Below are positions 24,241-36,393 of a stretch of 64,000 bases of DNA, one piece after another. Both the position numbers and the translations under genes were made by a program. Source of the stretch: Hofstenia miamia (Eukaryota; Xenacoelomorpha; Acoela); assembly GCA_004352715.1 (NCBI GenBank), contig SCFE01000116.1, forward strand, positions 1,185,926-1,249,925. Direction: 5' to 3'. Position 1 is the stretch's first letter, and every line of letters begins with the position of its first letter. The notes under the pieces were generated by a model. That model ran no database searches. It saw only the letters and a list, made by a program, of their open reading frames with translations, and was not told the origin of the DNA.

Positions 24241-26645
24241 TGAAATCTACAGTTACAGTTGTAGTAAACTATTGACAACGCAATATATATATATATCCAA
24301 CTAGAATTTTTAATATAATATGCCAAACAGGCCTTATAGGCTTTATGTGTACCAATTATAGGGTCAATGTTTGCAGCATGAAAACTTGTAAAATTTCTGT
24401 TCGAGGTCGAAGATATCAAAGATCAAATCATAGGGCTTTTATAATGCACTAATCTATGACTGAATAGTGCTGGATTTTTATTGCCTGCCGAAAATCAAGA
24501 ATTTAGAAATCCTGCTTAAAACAAAATTCACAAAAACAATTGCCCAATCTTGCAGCGCTCATGGTGTAATGTGCTTAGTAAACACACATAATATTGTCAT
24601 AGCTGTACAACAAAATTATTGTTAGTTTATTTTAAGCTATTTTACTTAAAAATTTACTATAAAAAGAATAACTTTATCTATTTTTGATCCACATGGAAAT
24701 CCATAAAATTAATTTCTAATCAATATACATTCGATATCCATGGATTGGTTAGATTCATATCTAGGTTTAGAAGGATGGCAACACTTCATTGCCTCATGTT
24801 AGAATGTTTGTATCAATTCCATAAGACATTTATTAAAAGTTGTCTATAACAAAAAACCTGATGATGATAATAACCCAGTTACTCAAATCCCCTGTCATTG
24901 TTGCTAACGGAAAAACTTCGACTCAATAACATTCTTGCAATAAAAAATAATAGAAGATCAGTATAAAAAACACACACAATTTCGGAAAGTGCCTAGATAT
25001 CCTTTATCATACTTTTTAGTAATAATTTCCCAATAACTATTCTTATAAAACTTTTGTTTTTTTCCGTAGAAATATCCATACTTAAAGTTTCAACTCTGTA
25101 AATTTTTTGTCTAAAAGTAGATTTGACAACTTAATGTGAACATTTAGCCCATCATTAATGTCTAGAGATTAGTGCGATTTAATTAACAGTTTTACAAATG
25201 ATTCCCTGAAATAATTTATCTGACACATAACCAAGACTATGCCAGATAACACTGAGCGGGCCTATTATATGCATGGTGGCCTCCCTCCCTTGTGTCTGCT
25301 GTGCACGGCTGCACGTGGACCCGTCATGCCCGCAAAACAATACATTATGGTACTAGTGTTTGCCATTACAAATACAAACTACGAGACTCAAAAATTATAT
25401 ATATATATATATATAGTCATATAGGTCTTTTCTTACTAATGCAATAATTGAATTTTTTCGTTGCTTGACAGATAAATCTAGCCTAGCATATTTTACGACG
25501 CACAGTGTATTATCAGCTGCTGCAACTTGTTCTTCATACTTATTGCCAAACAAAAACTGAGATATACTCTTTGATATAGGGTCTCTATTTTTGAATCTAT
25601 CCTTTGTTTTACAGGGTAATACTTAGACTTAATGAAGTAAAAAACCTACAGCTTCTTATATCTGCAAAGTCAAAATTTAGGGAAAGCACAACTAACATGA
25701 GACATTTAGAAGATTATCATGCTTAACATTTCTTTAATTTAGCCCTTAATTATCTCCAGACATCGATATAAACGAGATGGGAAGGTAGTGCATCCAAAAT
25801 TACAATATTGCTCCTATCCTATGTCCAATTTATCTAGAAAATAATTGAATGACCATTAACTAAATGTTTATTAATTTATTTGTGTACAAATATAATCAGA
25901 ATACAACCAAGAAAATGTTGACAGATATCAAAATGAAAAATGACATAAGAAAACAAATGTTGTTTTAAATTCATAGTTAAGATAATGATTAGTGTGGCCT
26001 CACCTTTAGAACAACATTATTGAGAGATTAAAACTTCCTAAAAGTGACTCATTGATAAATTGCCAAATTTGTGTTTTTTGGAGCACACGAGTAGTTTTGT
26101 GATTATTGCATATGAGAATGCAAAATGACAAACTTAGATTCTTAATCATTTGAATTGGTTGTCTTAGTAATGATCATAAATATTCAAAGAAAATACAAAG
26201 ACTATTATGGCAGAGATTAAAGTAATAATCACAAATTTTGATTAAGTTTTATTGAGAATTCAAATTTCTTGTAAATTTTTGCTCAGACATTAATTGCTCA
26301 TCATATAACCTTTTTCAGAATGTTGATAGAAGCATTTTCAATGAATGCAAAATATTTTAAAAAATAACTAAAATTTTGAATATTTAGCAGTGCGACAATG
26401 AATGAACACATCCCACTGTTCCCCCCCCTTGTATATTATTAGACGAATATACTGTTGATTGGATTGCAGGAAATTAATCCTTAATGGCTTCGATGATACA
26501 AGATTAAACTTCTAGAACATTTTTGTTTTATTTTTTGGAAAGCTGGTTATTATAGATTTCCTATTTTTTTAAATATCAAGATATATTTTTAGCTATGGCA
26601 ATTAGTATTATTAATGTTAACAAATGCTAGATTATTGATGTACAC
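24241..26645. other. AT-rich DNA without recognised genes
   Basis: Contains TA runs (about 24283 and 25397) and a short GC-rich patch at 25227-25345. No gene supported. Confidence 0.55.
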
Positions 26646-26649
26646 CATT

Positions 26650-26760
26650 TCAAGGTCTATTTCAGAAAAATTAAGATCAAATTCAGAAAAAGTAATATCA
26701 AATTCAAAAATATAAGATCATCAAATTCAGAAAAAGTAAGATCAATTTCAGAATTTTCAA
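26650..26760 (+). repeat. About 21-bp degenerate tandem repeat
   Basis: About five units resemble aaattcagaaaaagtaagatc, with insertions between some units. A similar AAATTCAAATTAATCTAAGT-like array lies near 50780-50940. Simple minisatellites. Confidence 0.65.
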
Positions 26761-27326
26761 GTTTCCTAAGCCAAAAGCATGGCAAAGTGTCTCATTAGTA
26801 TTTTAGTATTGTAATTATCCTGTCTACTTTGGACATTCAATATATGCTATTTTACTTTTATTACAGGAGGAACACAAAGGTCTTTAGTGTTCATGTCATT
26901 TTCGGTTTAACTTTAGGATAAAACGTTTCTCCTGTAGAAATAGGGAGTTGTGTCTTTAGAAACATATGCACTTTATATGTACATGTAGACAGCCACTACT
27001 ATTTGCTTTGCTGTTTTCAACCTTCTGCAGAGTCGATGAAGTGATGGCTGCAGTAGGGTGTTCAGAAAAAAAAATTTTTGGAATTCAGTTCGGGTTACCC
27101 TTTTATTTTGTGAGGCTGCTTAATATAAGCTTGTAAAAAAAATTTCAGGTCTATCGGATCATTTTATCAGACAGCTCAAGGCCACTGAAGATATGGGAAA
27201 AGACGTCCTATTTATGCGAAAAATGCATATTTTCGCAACTTTACGCAAAATCCAGTTTTAAATCGATTAAATTTTGCATCATATTCTTTATTTATATTTT
27301 CTAATATGTAGTTCTAGGTATAATAA

Positions 27327-27737
27327 AGCTCTTCATAACATAACAGATATAAGAGCATGCATGTACAATTGTACATGTATATTTTATATATATTAGCAGG
27401 CAAGTTTTGAAATTATCTACCTAATTGTGTAATATTTTTGCTGCATTTGTATTCTTTTCGTAATTGTTTGGATAATTTAAAAAAAACAATATAGTGTCAA
27501 TTTGTTGGATATAAACAGTTTGGCAGGTTTATGTCTAATATGTTTGCAATAAAAAATATTATAAATTGTCCAAGAATGTAGTGATTTNAGCTCTTCATAA
27601 CATAAGAGATATAAGAGCATGAATGTACAATTGTACATGTTTATATTATATATATTAGCAGGCAAGTTTTGAAATTATCTACCTAATTGTGTAATATTTT
27701 TGCTGCATTTGTATTCTTTTCGTAATTGTTTGGATAA
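27327..27737 (+). repeat. About 150-bp duplicate flanking a single N
   Basis: 27327-27477 recurs at 27589-27737, just after the single N at 27588, with a few mismatches. The second copy ends at the 1-kb gap. Confidence 0.8.
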
Positions 27738-28737
27738 NNNNNNNNNNNNNNNNNNNNNNNNNNNNNNNNNNNNNNNNNNNNNNNNNNNNNNNNNNNNNNN
27801 NNNNNNNNNNNNNNNNNNNNNNNNNNNNNNNNNNNNNNNNNNNNNNNNNNNNNNNNNNNNNNNNNNNNNNNNNNNNNNNNNNNNNNNNNNNNNNNNNNNN
27901 NNNNNNNNNNNNNNNNNNNNNNNNNNNNNNNNNNNNNNNNNNNNNNNNNNNNNNNNNNNNNNNNNNNNNNNNNNNNNNNNNNNNNNNNNNNNNNNNNNNN
28001 NNNNNNNNNNNNNNNNNNNNNNNNNNNNNNNNNNNNNNNNNNNNNNNNNNNNNNNNNNNNNNNNNNNNNNNNNNNNNNNNNNNNNNNNNNNNNNNNNNNN
28101 NNNNNNNNNNNNNNNNNNNNNNNNNNNNNNNNNNNNNNNNNNNNNNNNNNNNNNNNNNNNNNNNNNNNNNNNNNNNNNNNNNNNNNNNNNNNNNNNNNNN
28201 NNNNNNNNNNNNNNNNNNNNNNNNNNNNNNNNNNNNNNNNNNNNNNNNNNNNNNNNNNNNNNNNNNNNNNNNNNNNNNNNNNNNNNNNNNNNNNNNNNNN
28301 NNNNNNNNNNNNNNNNNNNNNNNNNNNNNNNNNNNNNNNNNNNNNNNNNNNNNNNNNNNNNNNNNNNNNNNNNNNNNNNNNNNNNNNNNNNNNNNNNNNN
28401 NNNNNNNNNNNNNNNNNNNNNNNNNNNNNNNNNNNNNNNNNNNNNNNNNNNNNNNNNNNNNNNNNNNNNNNNNNNNNNNNNNNNNNNNNNNNNNNNNNNN
28501 NNNNNNNNNNNNNNNNNNNNNNNNNNNNNNNNNNNNNNNNNNNNNNNNNNNNNNNNNNNNNNNNNNNNNNNNNNNNNNNNNNNNNNNNNNNNNNNNNNNN
28601 NNNNNNNNNNNNNNNNNNNNNNNNNNNNNNNNNNNNNNNNNNNNNNNNNNNNNNNNNNNNNNNNNNNNNNNNNNNNNNNNNNNNNNNNNNNNNNNNNNNN
28701 NNNNNNNNNNNNNNNNNNNNNNNNNNNNNNNNNNNNN
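27738..28737. other. Assembly gap, 1000 N
   Basis: Exactly 1000 undetermined bases. The ORF emerging from its right edge is 5'-incomplete because of it. Confidence 0.99.
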
Positions 28738-29109
28738 GGTGATGAATCTGCCAGTGATGAGTCCGTGGTCATAAATAAATATTTTGAAAGGCAAACTAAT
28801 AAACCTGAATCATCAAGTGCAAGCACTTCTGAGTCAATGAATCTGAAGTTGGATAAACGCTGTATCGTAGAAGATCCTTTAGTTGCAGCTAGTTTGGACA
28901 GAACTGGGACTACACCACGTGAAGCAATGCACATCATTGGCCCTGCATTAAAAGCCGCCGGCGTTCCAGTAAATGATCTGACACTGTCAACAACTTCATT
29001 TTATGAAGCACGAAAAAAAGTTCGTAAATCAATTGGAGAAGTCGTTCAGAAGACTTTTTCACCTGACACATCTCTTGGTGTGCACCTTAAACTGCTTAGG
29101 AATTTATAA
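28738..29109 (+). CDS. Mobile-element-like protein, 5'-incomplete
   Basis: An open frame of about 123 residues leaves the gap and stops at 29107-29109. The order is an acidic/Ser-rich stretch (D-E-S-A-S-D-E-S), then L-V-A-A-S-L-D-R-T, an R-E-A-M-H-I-I-G-P-A helix, and L-T-L-S-T-T-S-F-Y-E-A-R-K-K-V-R. The pattern (L-D-R-T, a paired helix, L-S-x-x-S/T-x-x-x-x-R) recalls an uncharacterised repetitive protein family common in arthropod and cnidarian genomes and thought to be of transposon origin; this is from memory. In those relatives the chain continues well beyond this point, so the stop after L-K-L-L-R-N-L suggests truncation. Codon usage is less AT-biased than the surroundings. Confidence 0.45.
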   Translation, partial: GDESASDESVVINKYFERQTNKPESSSASTSESMNLKLDKRCIVEDPLVAASLDRTGTTPREAMHIIGPALKAAGVPVNDLTLSTTSFYEARKKVRKSIGEVVQKTFSPDTSLGVHLKLLRNL

Positions 29110-30458
29110 GTATTTTTATGGTTACTTGCAAAAATTGTTAAGCGCTTTAATCTCACAAAATAATAAAATCTCTAAAATTGGAATACCCAATGCAATTAGG
29201 AAGTGTTTGCTCTCTTTTTCGTCTAAAATATGCTCTTAGTCGCGTTGGGCGGTACTTTGCTGTGCAATGTTGTACAGTCTCTTGTCGCGAACTCTAACCT
29301 TCGTCATGACAAACCCTAAAAGCAAGAATGTAATCAAGAGGGGGACTCTAGACAGAGACTGAGCGACATTTCCCCGCAACTAACTGCGGGTAAACTGATA
29401 TGGGTACCAATGTAAGTGGTACGACCAGGTAAGGATAAAGATTAAAATGTGTAAAACATGAGCATAATGCAAAAAGTCAATGTCAAAAAATTAACAATTT
29501 CTTATGGGAACCTTAGTAACAAGTTTGTCTTTAAGTGGTTAAAGACGCTTTGAAACTTTATATTATGGTTATACTGAAGCATTATTCTGTTTCTGAACAA
29601 TGCGTTTTCAAGATATAGCAATCATTTAGGATTTATGTGTTTTCTCACTTCAGATTAAAATAGGCTTTTCTTGATTAGAAAAAATTAACAATTTCTTCTA
29701 CATGTGTATCAGTACATCTTGTCTTTAAGTGGTTAAAGATGTGTAATACCAACAAGGTGGGTCCTAGAAGATTTCGAAACGATGGCGCTTCAATGTTTTA
29801 TTATATATTATAAAACAATTATATATATTTGCAAGCACGCTATTGTGGGTTTTAGGCACGGCCCAACGCGGTTTTCTAGGATATTGTTTTTATATATACT
29901 CACAAATACAGTCCGTTACAATTTTTAACATTAGTCAATGCTTCTTTATCAAATAAAATGATTAAATCAAGTTTTTATGTATTATAAGCAACTATTTAAA
30001 TGCTGTTCACATGGACGAATTAGTAATCGACCTTTCTTTGCTATGATCATTCCCTCAGATTAAATTTTGACAGAAATCCTGCATGGCACACTTAAATCAG
30101 TCCCTACAGTCAGGAAATTGACACAAAAATTAGTTCAGGACGCATTACTAAATGCATTCTAGTCTCAAATTAGTACTACATGTTTCATTGTATATTGTTA
30201 TTTCGGGAATAAATGTTTTTCCACAGGAGGGAATTAACTCTCGAAATACCCTCGTAGATTTTTCATTGATCTTATTTACGGGTACGAGTATCAAAAATAC
30301 TTTAATAACACAGCCCTTCTCTAGACCAAAGATGGTCATGGATCTCAGTCAATGGCTAGCTTTGCTGTAGACCTCTTTGGGAGAATCGAAAAATATATTT
30401 AGAAATTCAGAAACGAGATCTTGGGTTGAGTTTAATTTTTTGTACAAATGACGTTCAA

Positions 30459-30461
<3 letters not shown>
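29110..30461. other. No recognised gene
   Basis: A relatively GC-rich patch at 29230-29440 may be the non-coding end of the preceding element; its right boundary is not definable. The rest is AT-rich without features. Confidence 0.5.
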
Positions 30462-30500
<39 letters not shown>

Positions 30501-31183
30501 NNNNNNNNNNNNNNNNNNNNNNNNNNNNNNNNNNNNNNNNNNNNNNNNNNNNNNNNNNNNNNNNNNNNNNNNNNNNNNNNNNNNNNNNNNNNNNNNNNNN
30601 NNNNNNNNNNNNNNNNNNNNNNNNNNNNNNNNNNNNNNNNNNNNNNNNNNNNNNNNNNNNNNNNNNNNNNNNNNNNNNNNNNNNNNNNNNNNNNNNNNNN
30701 NNNNNNNNNNNNNNNNNNNNNNNNNNNNNNNNNNNNNNNNNNNNNNNNNNNNNNNNNNNNNNNNNNNNNNNNNNNNNNNNNNNNNNNNNNNNNNNNNNNN
30801 NNNNNNNNNNNNNNNNNNNNNNNNNNNNNNNNNNNNNNNNNNNNNNNNNNNNNNNNNNNNNNNNNNNNNNNNNNNNNNNNNNNNNNNNNNNNNNNNNNNN
30901 NNNNNNNNNNNNNNNNNNNNNNNNNNNNNNNNNNNNNNNNNNNNNNNNNNNNNNNNNNNNNNNNNNNNNNNNNNNNNNNNNNNNNNNNNNNNNNNNNNNN
31001 NNNNNNNNNNNNNNNNNNNNNNNNNNNNNNNNNNNNNNNNNNNNNNNNNNNNNNNNNNNNNNNNNNNNNNNNNNNNNNNNNNNNNNNNNNNNNNNNNNNN
31101 NNNNNNNNNNNNNNNNNNNNNNNNNNNNNNNNNNNNNNNNNNNNNNNNNNNNNNNNNNNNNNNNNTATATATATATATATATA
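30462..31183. repeat. TA microsatellite containing a 665-N gap
   Basis: TA repeats run into and out of the gap at 30501-31165, so the gap is most likely a long unassembled TA tract. The transposon at 31184 starts directly at its right edge. Confidence 0.85.
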
Positions 31184-31861
31184 TAGAGCCAATCTGTGAA
31201 ATCAACTCTTTCATGAAATGTCTAAAATTTTTAGCCTTTCATGAAATGACTAATTCACTTAGCCTTTTCATAAAATGGCTAAAAATGTCACCCTTTTCAC
31301 GAAATGGCTGGAATTTCCATGTCAGTGTTACACTAATTGGCGACACACTGTTTCGTTGATTCATTTAACCATAAGTGTTACAATGATCAACATTTTATTG
31401 GATTTTTAATGTCTGATTTTAAAATTGTTGTCTATTAGATAAAATACATATTTATATTGCATGACACAAAATTACTGCAACTGTGTGATGAGCATGAAAT
31501 TATCATAACTGATCAGTTGAAAATTTGTTTACTTAATTGTCCAATGAAGCAAATTCATAGGGTTACCATAATTACTATAATTACTGAAGCCGCTTCTTTG
31601 ATTGCAAGTTCATGCACAGGGGAAACAGTAATTAGTGACGTCGATTTCTTGGATTATCGACTAATTGATGACGCCTGTTTAATGCCAAAAATGAAAACAC
31701 AAAAAGATCAGTCATTATTATATATTCTTTAGTGGGTTCATTACGCATTGAGTCTTAAAATCAGACAGTATGGATCATACAACAGCTGAATCAAGTTCAG
31801 AGAAGTTCTGTTACAGAAGTATGTCAGGTGTGAGAAACATCGGACAATCAATGACCTGAAG

Positions 31862-32700
31862 TTGGCGGCTGATCGTGAAACAAAGTACTATCTTCTGTTG
31901 AAATATGAAGTTCTACAGTGCGGCGACGTTGAACAGCTAATCAAGAAAAGACAATCACCAGAAGAACGTCTTGTGTATTTCATCAAGATAGAAGATACCT
32001 ACGACATAATCCAGAAGGCGCACATAGCTACAGGTCATGGTAGATGTGACAAAATGGTGAAACAGCTTAAAGAAAAGTATGCAAACATTACGAAAGACTC
32101 TCTCGATTTGTTCAAGCCATTATGACTCGTGTGTCAAGAAAAGACAAAACGACCGAAGACTCAAGCGTTCTATCTAGTGAGATTAATTCTCGTGCCCAGT
32201 TTGACTTCATTGACATGCAATCTTTACCTCATGGTCTGTTCAAATGGATTATAGTGTACCAGTGCCATCTATCGAAATTCGTGATTCTACGACCACTGAC
32301 ATCAAAAAGACCCGCAGAAGTCGCCTATAAATTACTCTTTCAAAGGCATCTTAATGCTTTTCAGTGCGTCTGCAATCTTTCAAAATAACAATGGATCCGA
32401 ATTCACCGCACATGTCATCAATGAGTCTAAAGAGTTGTGGCTCCAGCTAGTTATGGTTCACGGAAAACCAAGACATCCCCAAAGCTAGGGCTCGGTGGAG
32501 AAAGCAAATAGTGACATTAAGGACATTCTGATAGCATGGATGCGACAACAAAACCAACGAATGGACATTCGAACTGAAATTTACACAACAACAGAAGAAC
32601 TGTTCACACCATTCGGGGATAAGACAGACGCCATACAAAGCAAAGTTTGGTGAAAATCCAAAGATTGGACTTACATACTCAAATTTATCCACAAAGATTT
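31862..32700 (+). pseudogene. Integrase core, KRBA2/SCAND3 type, inactivated
   Basis: An RVE-type (DDE) integrase. The order is L-Q-C-G-D-V-E-Q-L-I-K (31914), H-I-A-T-G-H-G-R-C-D-K-M (zinc-binding region, about 32022), a frameshift near 32120 with V-C-Q-E-K-T-K-R-P-K-T, D-F-I-D-M-Q-S-L-P-H-G (first Asp, about 32203), L-R-P-L-T-S-K-R-P-A-E-V, a frameshift near 32340, N-N-N-G-S-E-F-T-A (about 32384) and K-P-R-H-P-Q-S-stop-G-S-V-E-K-A-N (Glu, about 32466-32510). The second catalytic Asp (D-N-G-S-E-F in relatives) is Asn here, and the Gln codon before G-S-V-E is a stop. These hits, two frameshifts and a damaged 3' half make it dead. The family assignment rests on these motifs, shared with vertebrate KRBA2 and SCAND3 integrase regions and their invertebrate transposon relatives. 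Confidence 0.8.
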
Positions 32701-32766
32701 TGGACAGACTTCAGTAAGAAGATGATCTGCTGGCTTTCTGCAATCAACCATCCCAGATAAAAATGA

Positions 32767-33370
32767 GTGGGAACGACCCCGCAGNTCGACAATCCGGCAG
32801 TTACAACTGACAAGGCAGCTGTCGACCCGGCAGCTACCACTAAAGACGCGGCATCTACCATTAGCGACCAAGCAGCTACTACTGATGACTCGACAGCTAA
32901 ATCTAGACTGGATCAACGAGAACAGAACATACTCAAGCAGAGAAAAAGAGCCTGCTATTCTAAGCTATTACAAACGGAGAGAATGGTCAAAAGATCACAT
33001 GTAGAACTGAAAACTGATGAAGTAGGAGATAATGTTGCTATTCCTATAACCATTGTTAACAGGCGTAGGGGTACCTTAAAAACATCATTGGTGTGATTAT
33101 TGATTACGATGAACAGAACATGTAACTATTGCTGGCAAATCTGGTGTAATTAGTTCGCAAACACTTCTGACTAGTTCTGATGTTAAGACTGATTGTACAG
33201 TTACCCTCCAACAGGCTGTGAAAGCAACCACATCAGGTGGGCAAGGATTCTTAAGATGTAATTGCGAAAATGGCAAAAAGCAACGTGAAATTAGCAGCTG
33301 TAAGTTTTTTAAGGCTGGTAAGTTATGCACCGGTAGATGCCACAACAGTCTAACATGTAAGAATAAATGA
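32767..33370 (+). pseudogene. C-terminal region of the KRBA2-like protein
   Basis: A low-complexity Ala/Thr/Asp stretch (about 32790-32900; single N at 32785) is followed by R-A-C-Y-S-K-L-L-Q-T-E-R-M-V-K-R-S (about 32948), G-D-N-V-A-I-P-I-T-I-V (about 33028) and, after a frame change near 33095, a Cys-rich tail with G-G-Q-G-F-L-R-C-N-C (about 33237) and C-K-F-F-K-A-G-K-L-C ... C-H-N-S-L-T-C-K-N-K, ending at the stop near 33370. This order is the usual C-terminus of KRBA2-like integrase proteins, where the Cys cluster probably binds zinc. At least one frameshift separates the parts. Confidence 0.75.
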
Positions 33371-33703
33371 ACATTTCAACAATAACCTCTTATACATGTA
33401 TGCTGATAGAAATTGATGTTAATTATGATATGCGTTTCTTTGTATCTTCTCTTATGACGTGTATGCTTAATTATGTCTACAGTGTTAAAAATAAAAGTTG
33501 ATAGTCACTTTAACTTTTTATATGCCTTTTAAATTGAGTCACTTGGATACCCTGGTAATGTTCTAAACATTTCAGCCATTTCATGAATTGGCTGGGGTTA
33601 TTTTTTAGCAATTTCATGAAAAGGCGGAAATTTTTTGTCATTTCACCAAATGATAACAATTTCAGCCATTTCATGAAATGGCTGATTTCACATATTAGCT
33701 GTA

Positions 33704-35250
33704 ATATATATATATTTTATATATTTTAATTTTAATTTTAATATCTTTTAGTTAAATAATGCATATTTAGAGGGAAAATTTTGTAAATTGACGATGCTCA
33801 AGTTGAGCGAAATATATATTTTAGTCTAATGTTTTTACTAAAATTATTAAAGATCCTTAACAATAATAATATTATATTTACCAAAATAGCATAAAGAAGT
33901 ACTGTAAATTTTCAGAATTTCCATCATAGAATACAAAGGAATTCAAAATAATTGAATAAAACCAGTTATTTAGTGTAATTGGGATTTTTCTCAGCTAAGG
34001 AGTTGTCGTCTGCTGTAGTTTTGCTTAATTGGCATCTAAAATTGAATTAATGCAATTGATGAGTTCAGCCAATCAAAAGCATTTCAACCTCACGAATTTG
34101 GAGATAATATTTGCTCAAATAGTATCGTTAATATATTATTGAAGATAACTCATAACTTCTCACTTCCGACTTACATATAGGCAAAGGAGCATAGCCAAAT
34201 TTTCACCATTGATTTCTTTGCTAAATTCAATGAAAAAACTGCAAAAATAACAATCATAAGGAACTAAGGCCGTACAATATATTTAAGGTTTACTTTTCAA
34301 TTTTTTTTACAGTTTTTGGTGGGCTTTACCTCTTCTGGTGAAAAACGTGATCACGACTGAAATCGCCTCTCTTTAAAAACACTACATACGCTCCTGTTTA
34401 CATGTAGCAACATTTGTACCTGAGCAATATTTTTGGAAAAAACTGTTTTGAATTTTAATGAATTATTCTATTAAAGGAAATGTTGCAGAAATTCCTTCAA
34501 TTAATAGATTTAGCTTTAGATCTAAGATTAATGGTATTTTTTAATACATTAGAAATAAAATAAACTCAGTAACTTAATTCCAATATTTAAATAAACCACA
34601 ATTCTAATTATAATCACCATTCAAAATATTAACCTATAAAGCATTCTGTTAAGAATTTGCTTGTTAGAAAGCAATCCAATGGAAAGTGTGATTGAATTCA
34701 TAGTTCTGCTTTAAATTTCAATTCTAAGAGTTAGCCATGCTTGAAAAAAACATATATATATATACATAAATTTTTCAATGTAGTCTAATACATAAATGCA
34801 CATATTTTGATAATAACCAGCAAATATTTAAGAAAACCTTAGATTAAGTATAAAGTGCCGGCTTTTGGAAGAAACAAGAAAAAGAAACAATTTCTAACAA
34901 GATAAGTATCAATTATTATCGAATTTTGGGATCATACCAAGGTCTTTGAATGTGTTGTGACAGTGGCGGTGCTAAGGGCTTCATGAGATCCTGTTTTGAA
35001 AGCCTCATAATATTAATTCTATGTGTGTTGGTTTCATATTATTCTCCTATTCTAAACGTCTGTTTTTATAGAGGCACAATGCAATTATGCTCATCCATTA
35101 ATACCGAACTAATTTAGCCTTATTGCCTCAATTGTTTGATAAAACAATATTCGTGATTAACAAAGAGCAAGATTTTTCACCTTAATAATAGTAGTAGTAA
35201 TGAAGTAAACGTCACTGGTGAGAAAAACTTTGCTAATATAATAAATTCAA
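33704..35250. other. AT-rich DNA without recognised genes
   Basis: TA runs at about 33709 and 34751, and a hAT-like terminus (CAGTGGCGGTGCTAAGGG) at about 34964 without a visible partner. No gene supported. Confidence 0.55.
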
Positions 35251-35255
35251 TTTTC

Positions 35256-36035
35256 ATGAATATGGGTCAATACAAAGGAGACCACAAACATTGTGAAGAT
35301 ACTTCAGAAATTGTAAATACAAAACTCTATTTTAATTCTATAACAGAATACGAAGTCAAGCAATATATTCTCGAAATTTATGATAAGAAATCAAACGTTC
35401 CTAACACTATGCTCATCTTCATTTTTAAAATTATATTTTTGCGTACTCTTCCTCGATGGACATTTATTTTTCATAATTTCATTTATCACTCTTACATCCT
35501 CATGATTTTAAAATATGCTTTTATAACACCAGTGTTCAAAGAAAACAATTGCAAGAATTCCCTAAACTATTGTCCTATATCTGTGATACATATGTTTGCA
35601 AAACTTTTAGAAAAATGTCTGTACAAGCAAATGTACACATACTTGTATGATAAAGCCTATATTATTTGCACACAATTTGAATTTTGAAATAAACTCTCAT
35701 CTCTAGATGCCTAAAAGTAAGCAAGGGAATATTAGAAAAGTGCACTAAACAAGTCTTCATATGTTGATGTATGTTTTCTAGATCTGTCAAAAGCATTCGA
35801 CAGTGATTTTCTTCAAATATTGTCAAGAAGAATACATAAGTAGGGTGTCAGCAACGACTCTATTAATTTAATAAAAAGTTTTCTCCGTAATCGACATAAA
35901 TGCACAATGAGTATTGTGATCTGCTACTAATGAATAATTGAATACCACAAGGTTCCATACTTGGTTTGCTGCTGTTTATGTTATATATGAATGCTATTAA
36001 TGATGTCATCAAATATGCTTTTTCCCAGAGAAATT
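35256..36035 (+). pseudogene. LINE reverse transcriptase fragment (plus)
   Basis: Reads as the first half of a non-LTR RT: A-F-I-T-P-V-F-K-E-N (about 35518), Y-C-P-I-S-V-I-H-M-F-A-K-L-L-E-K (about 35569), then after a stop V-D-V-C-F-L-D-L-S-K-A-F-D-S (about 35764) and I-P-Q-G-S-I-L-G-L-L-L-F-M-L-Y (about 35940), ending N-A-I-N-D-V-I-K-Y-A. The next block expected, YADD, is not in this orientation but lies inverted immediately downstream. Stops and frameshifts make it dead. Confidence 0.75.
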
Positions 36036-36285
36036 TTTCGTAATATAGATGCCAAGGTCTTTTGCACTGTCTTCACAATTTATGGTAGCAAAACAATAAG
36101 TTTTTGATTTCTTTGAGGAATATGGAAATGATATCAAAATTAAATTTTTGGCATTGAATGAAAGATAATTCAACGCAGCCCAATTACTAACGGTTGATAA
36201 ATGTTCTGATATATTCGAAACTGAATTAGACATAAGTTTCATATCATCTGCGAAGATATACAGTCTGAAGACAAACAATTAAATG
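36009..36285 (-). pseudogene. LINE RT palm/thumb fragment (minus)
   Basis: The minus strand reads L-Y-I-F-A-D-D-M-K-L-M (catalytic ADD box), S-N-W-A-A-L-N-Y-L-S-F-N (about 36175) and K-D-L-G-I-Y-I (about 36045), the standard order after the GxPQGS block of a LINE RT. It abuts the plus-strand half tail to tail, with slight overlap, as if the 3' part of one RT were inverted. The sequence ends 100 bp past the receptor gene's stop. Confidence 0.75.
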
Positions 36286-36393
36286 ATCTTCAAAAATTGA
36301 AATTATATTTATATTAAAATAGTATATATATATATTGTAAAGTAAAACAGTAAGTTATTATATACACATAGCTGTTCTTCAAGCAACACAAAA

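Larger units (their letters stand above)
31184..33703 (+). mobile_element. KRBA2/SCAND3-type integrase DNA transposon
   Basis: A 2.52-kb unit bounded by inverted repeats: 31184 onwards (tagagccaatctgtgaaatca) matches the complement of 33683-33703 (tacagctaatatgtgaaatca), 18 of 21. Inside both ends are several imperfect copies of the palindrome atttcatgaaat followed by ggct (31205-31310 and 33570-33690). Between them are integrase and cysteine-rich C-terminal pieces in element order. TA-rich DNA flanks both ends, so insertion into a TA tract is likely and the target duplication cannot be read. The coding part has frameshifts and stops, so this copy is inactive. Confidence 0.8.

Noticed and set aside
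29340-29450. U1 snRNA-like sequence (TTACCTGG on the minus strand)
   Set aside because: Only the 5' recognition-like octamer matches. The rest does not resemble U1 and no Sm site or stem order could be found.
30426-31359. Frames rich in Tyr-Ile repeats
   Set aside because: Translation of a TA microsatellite and Ns.
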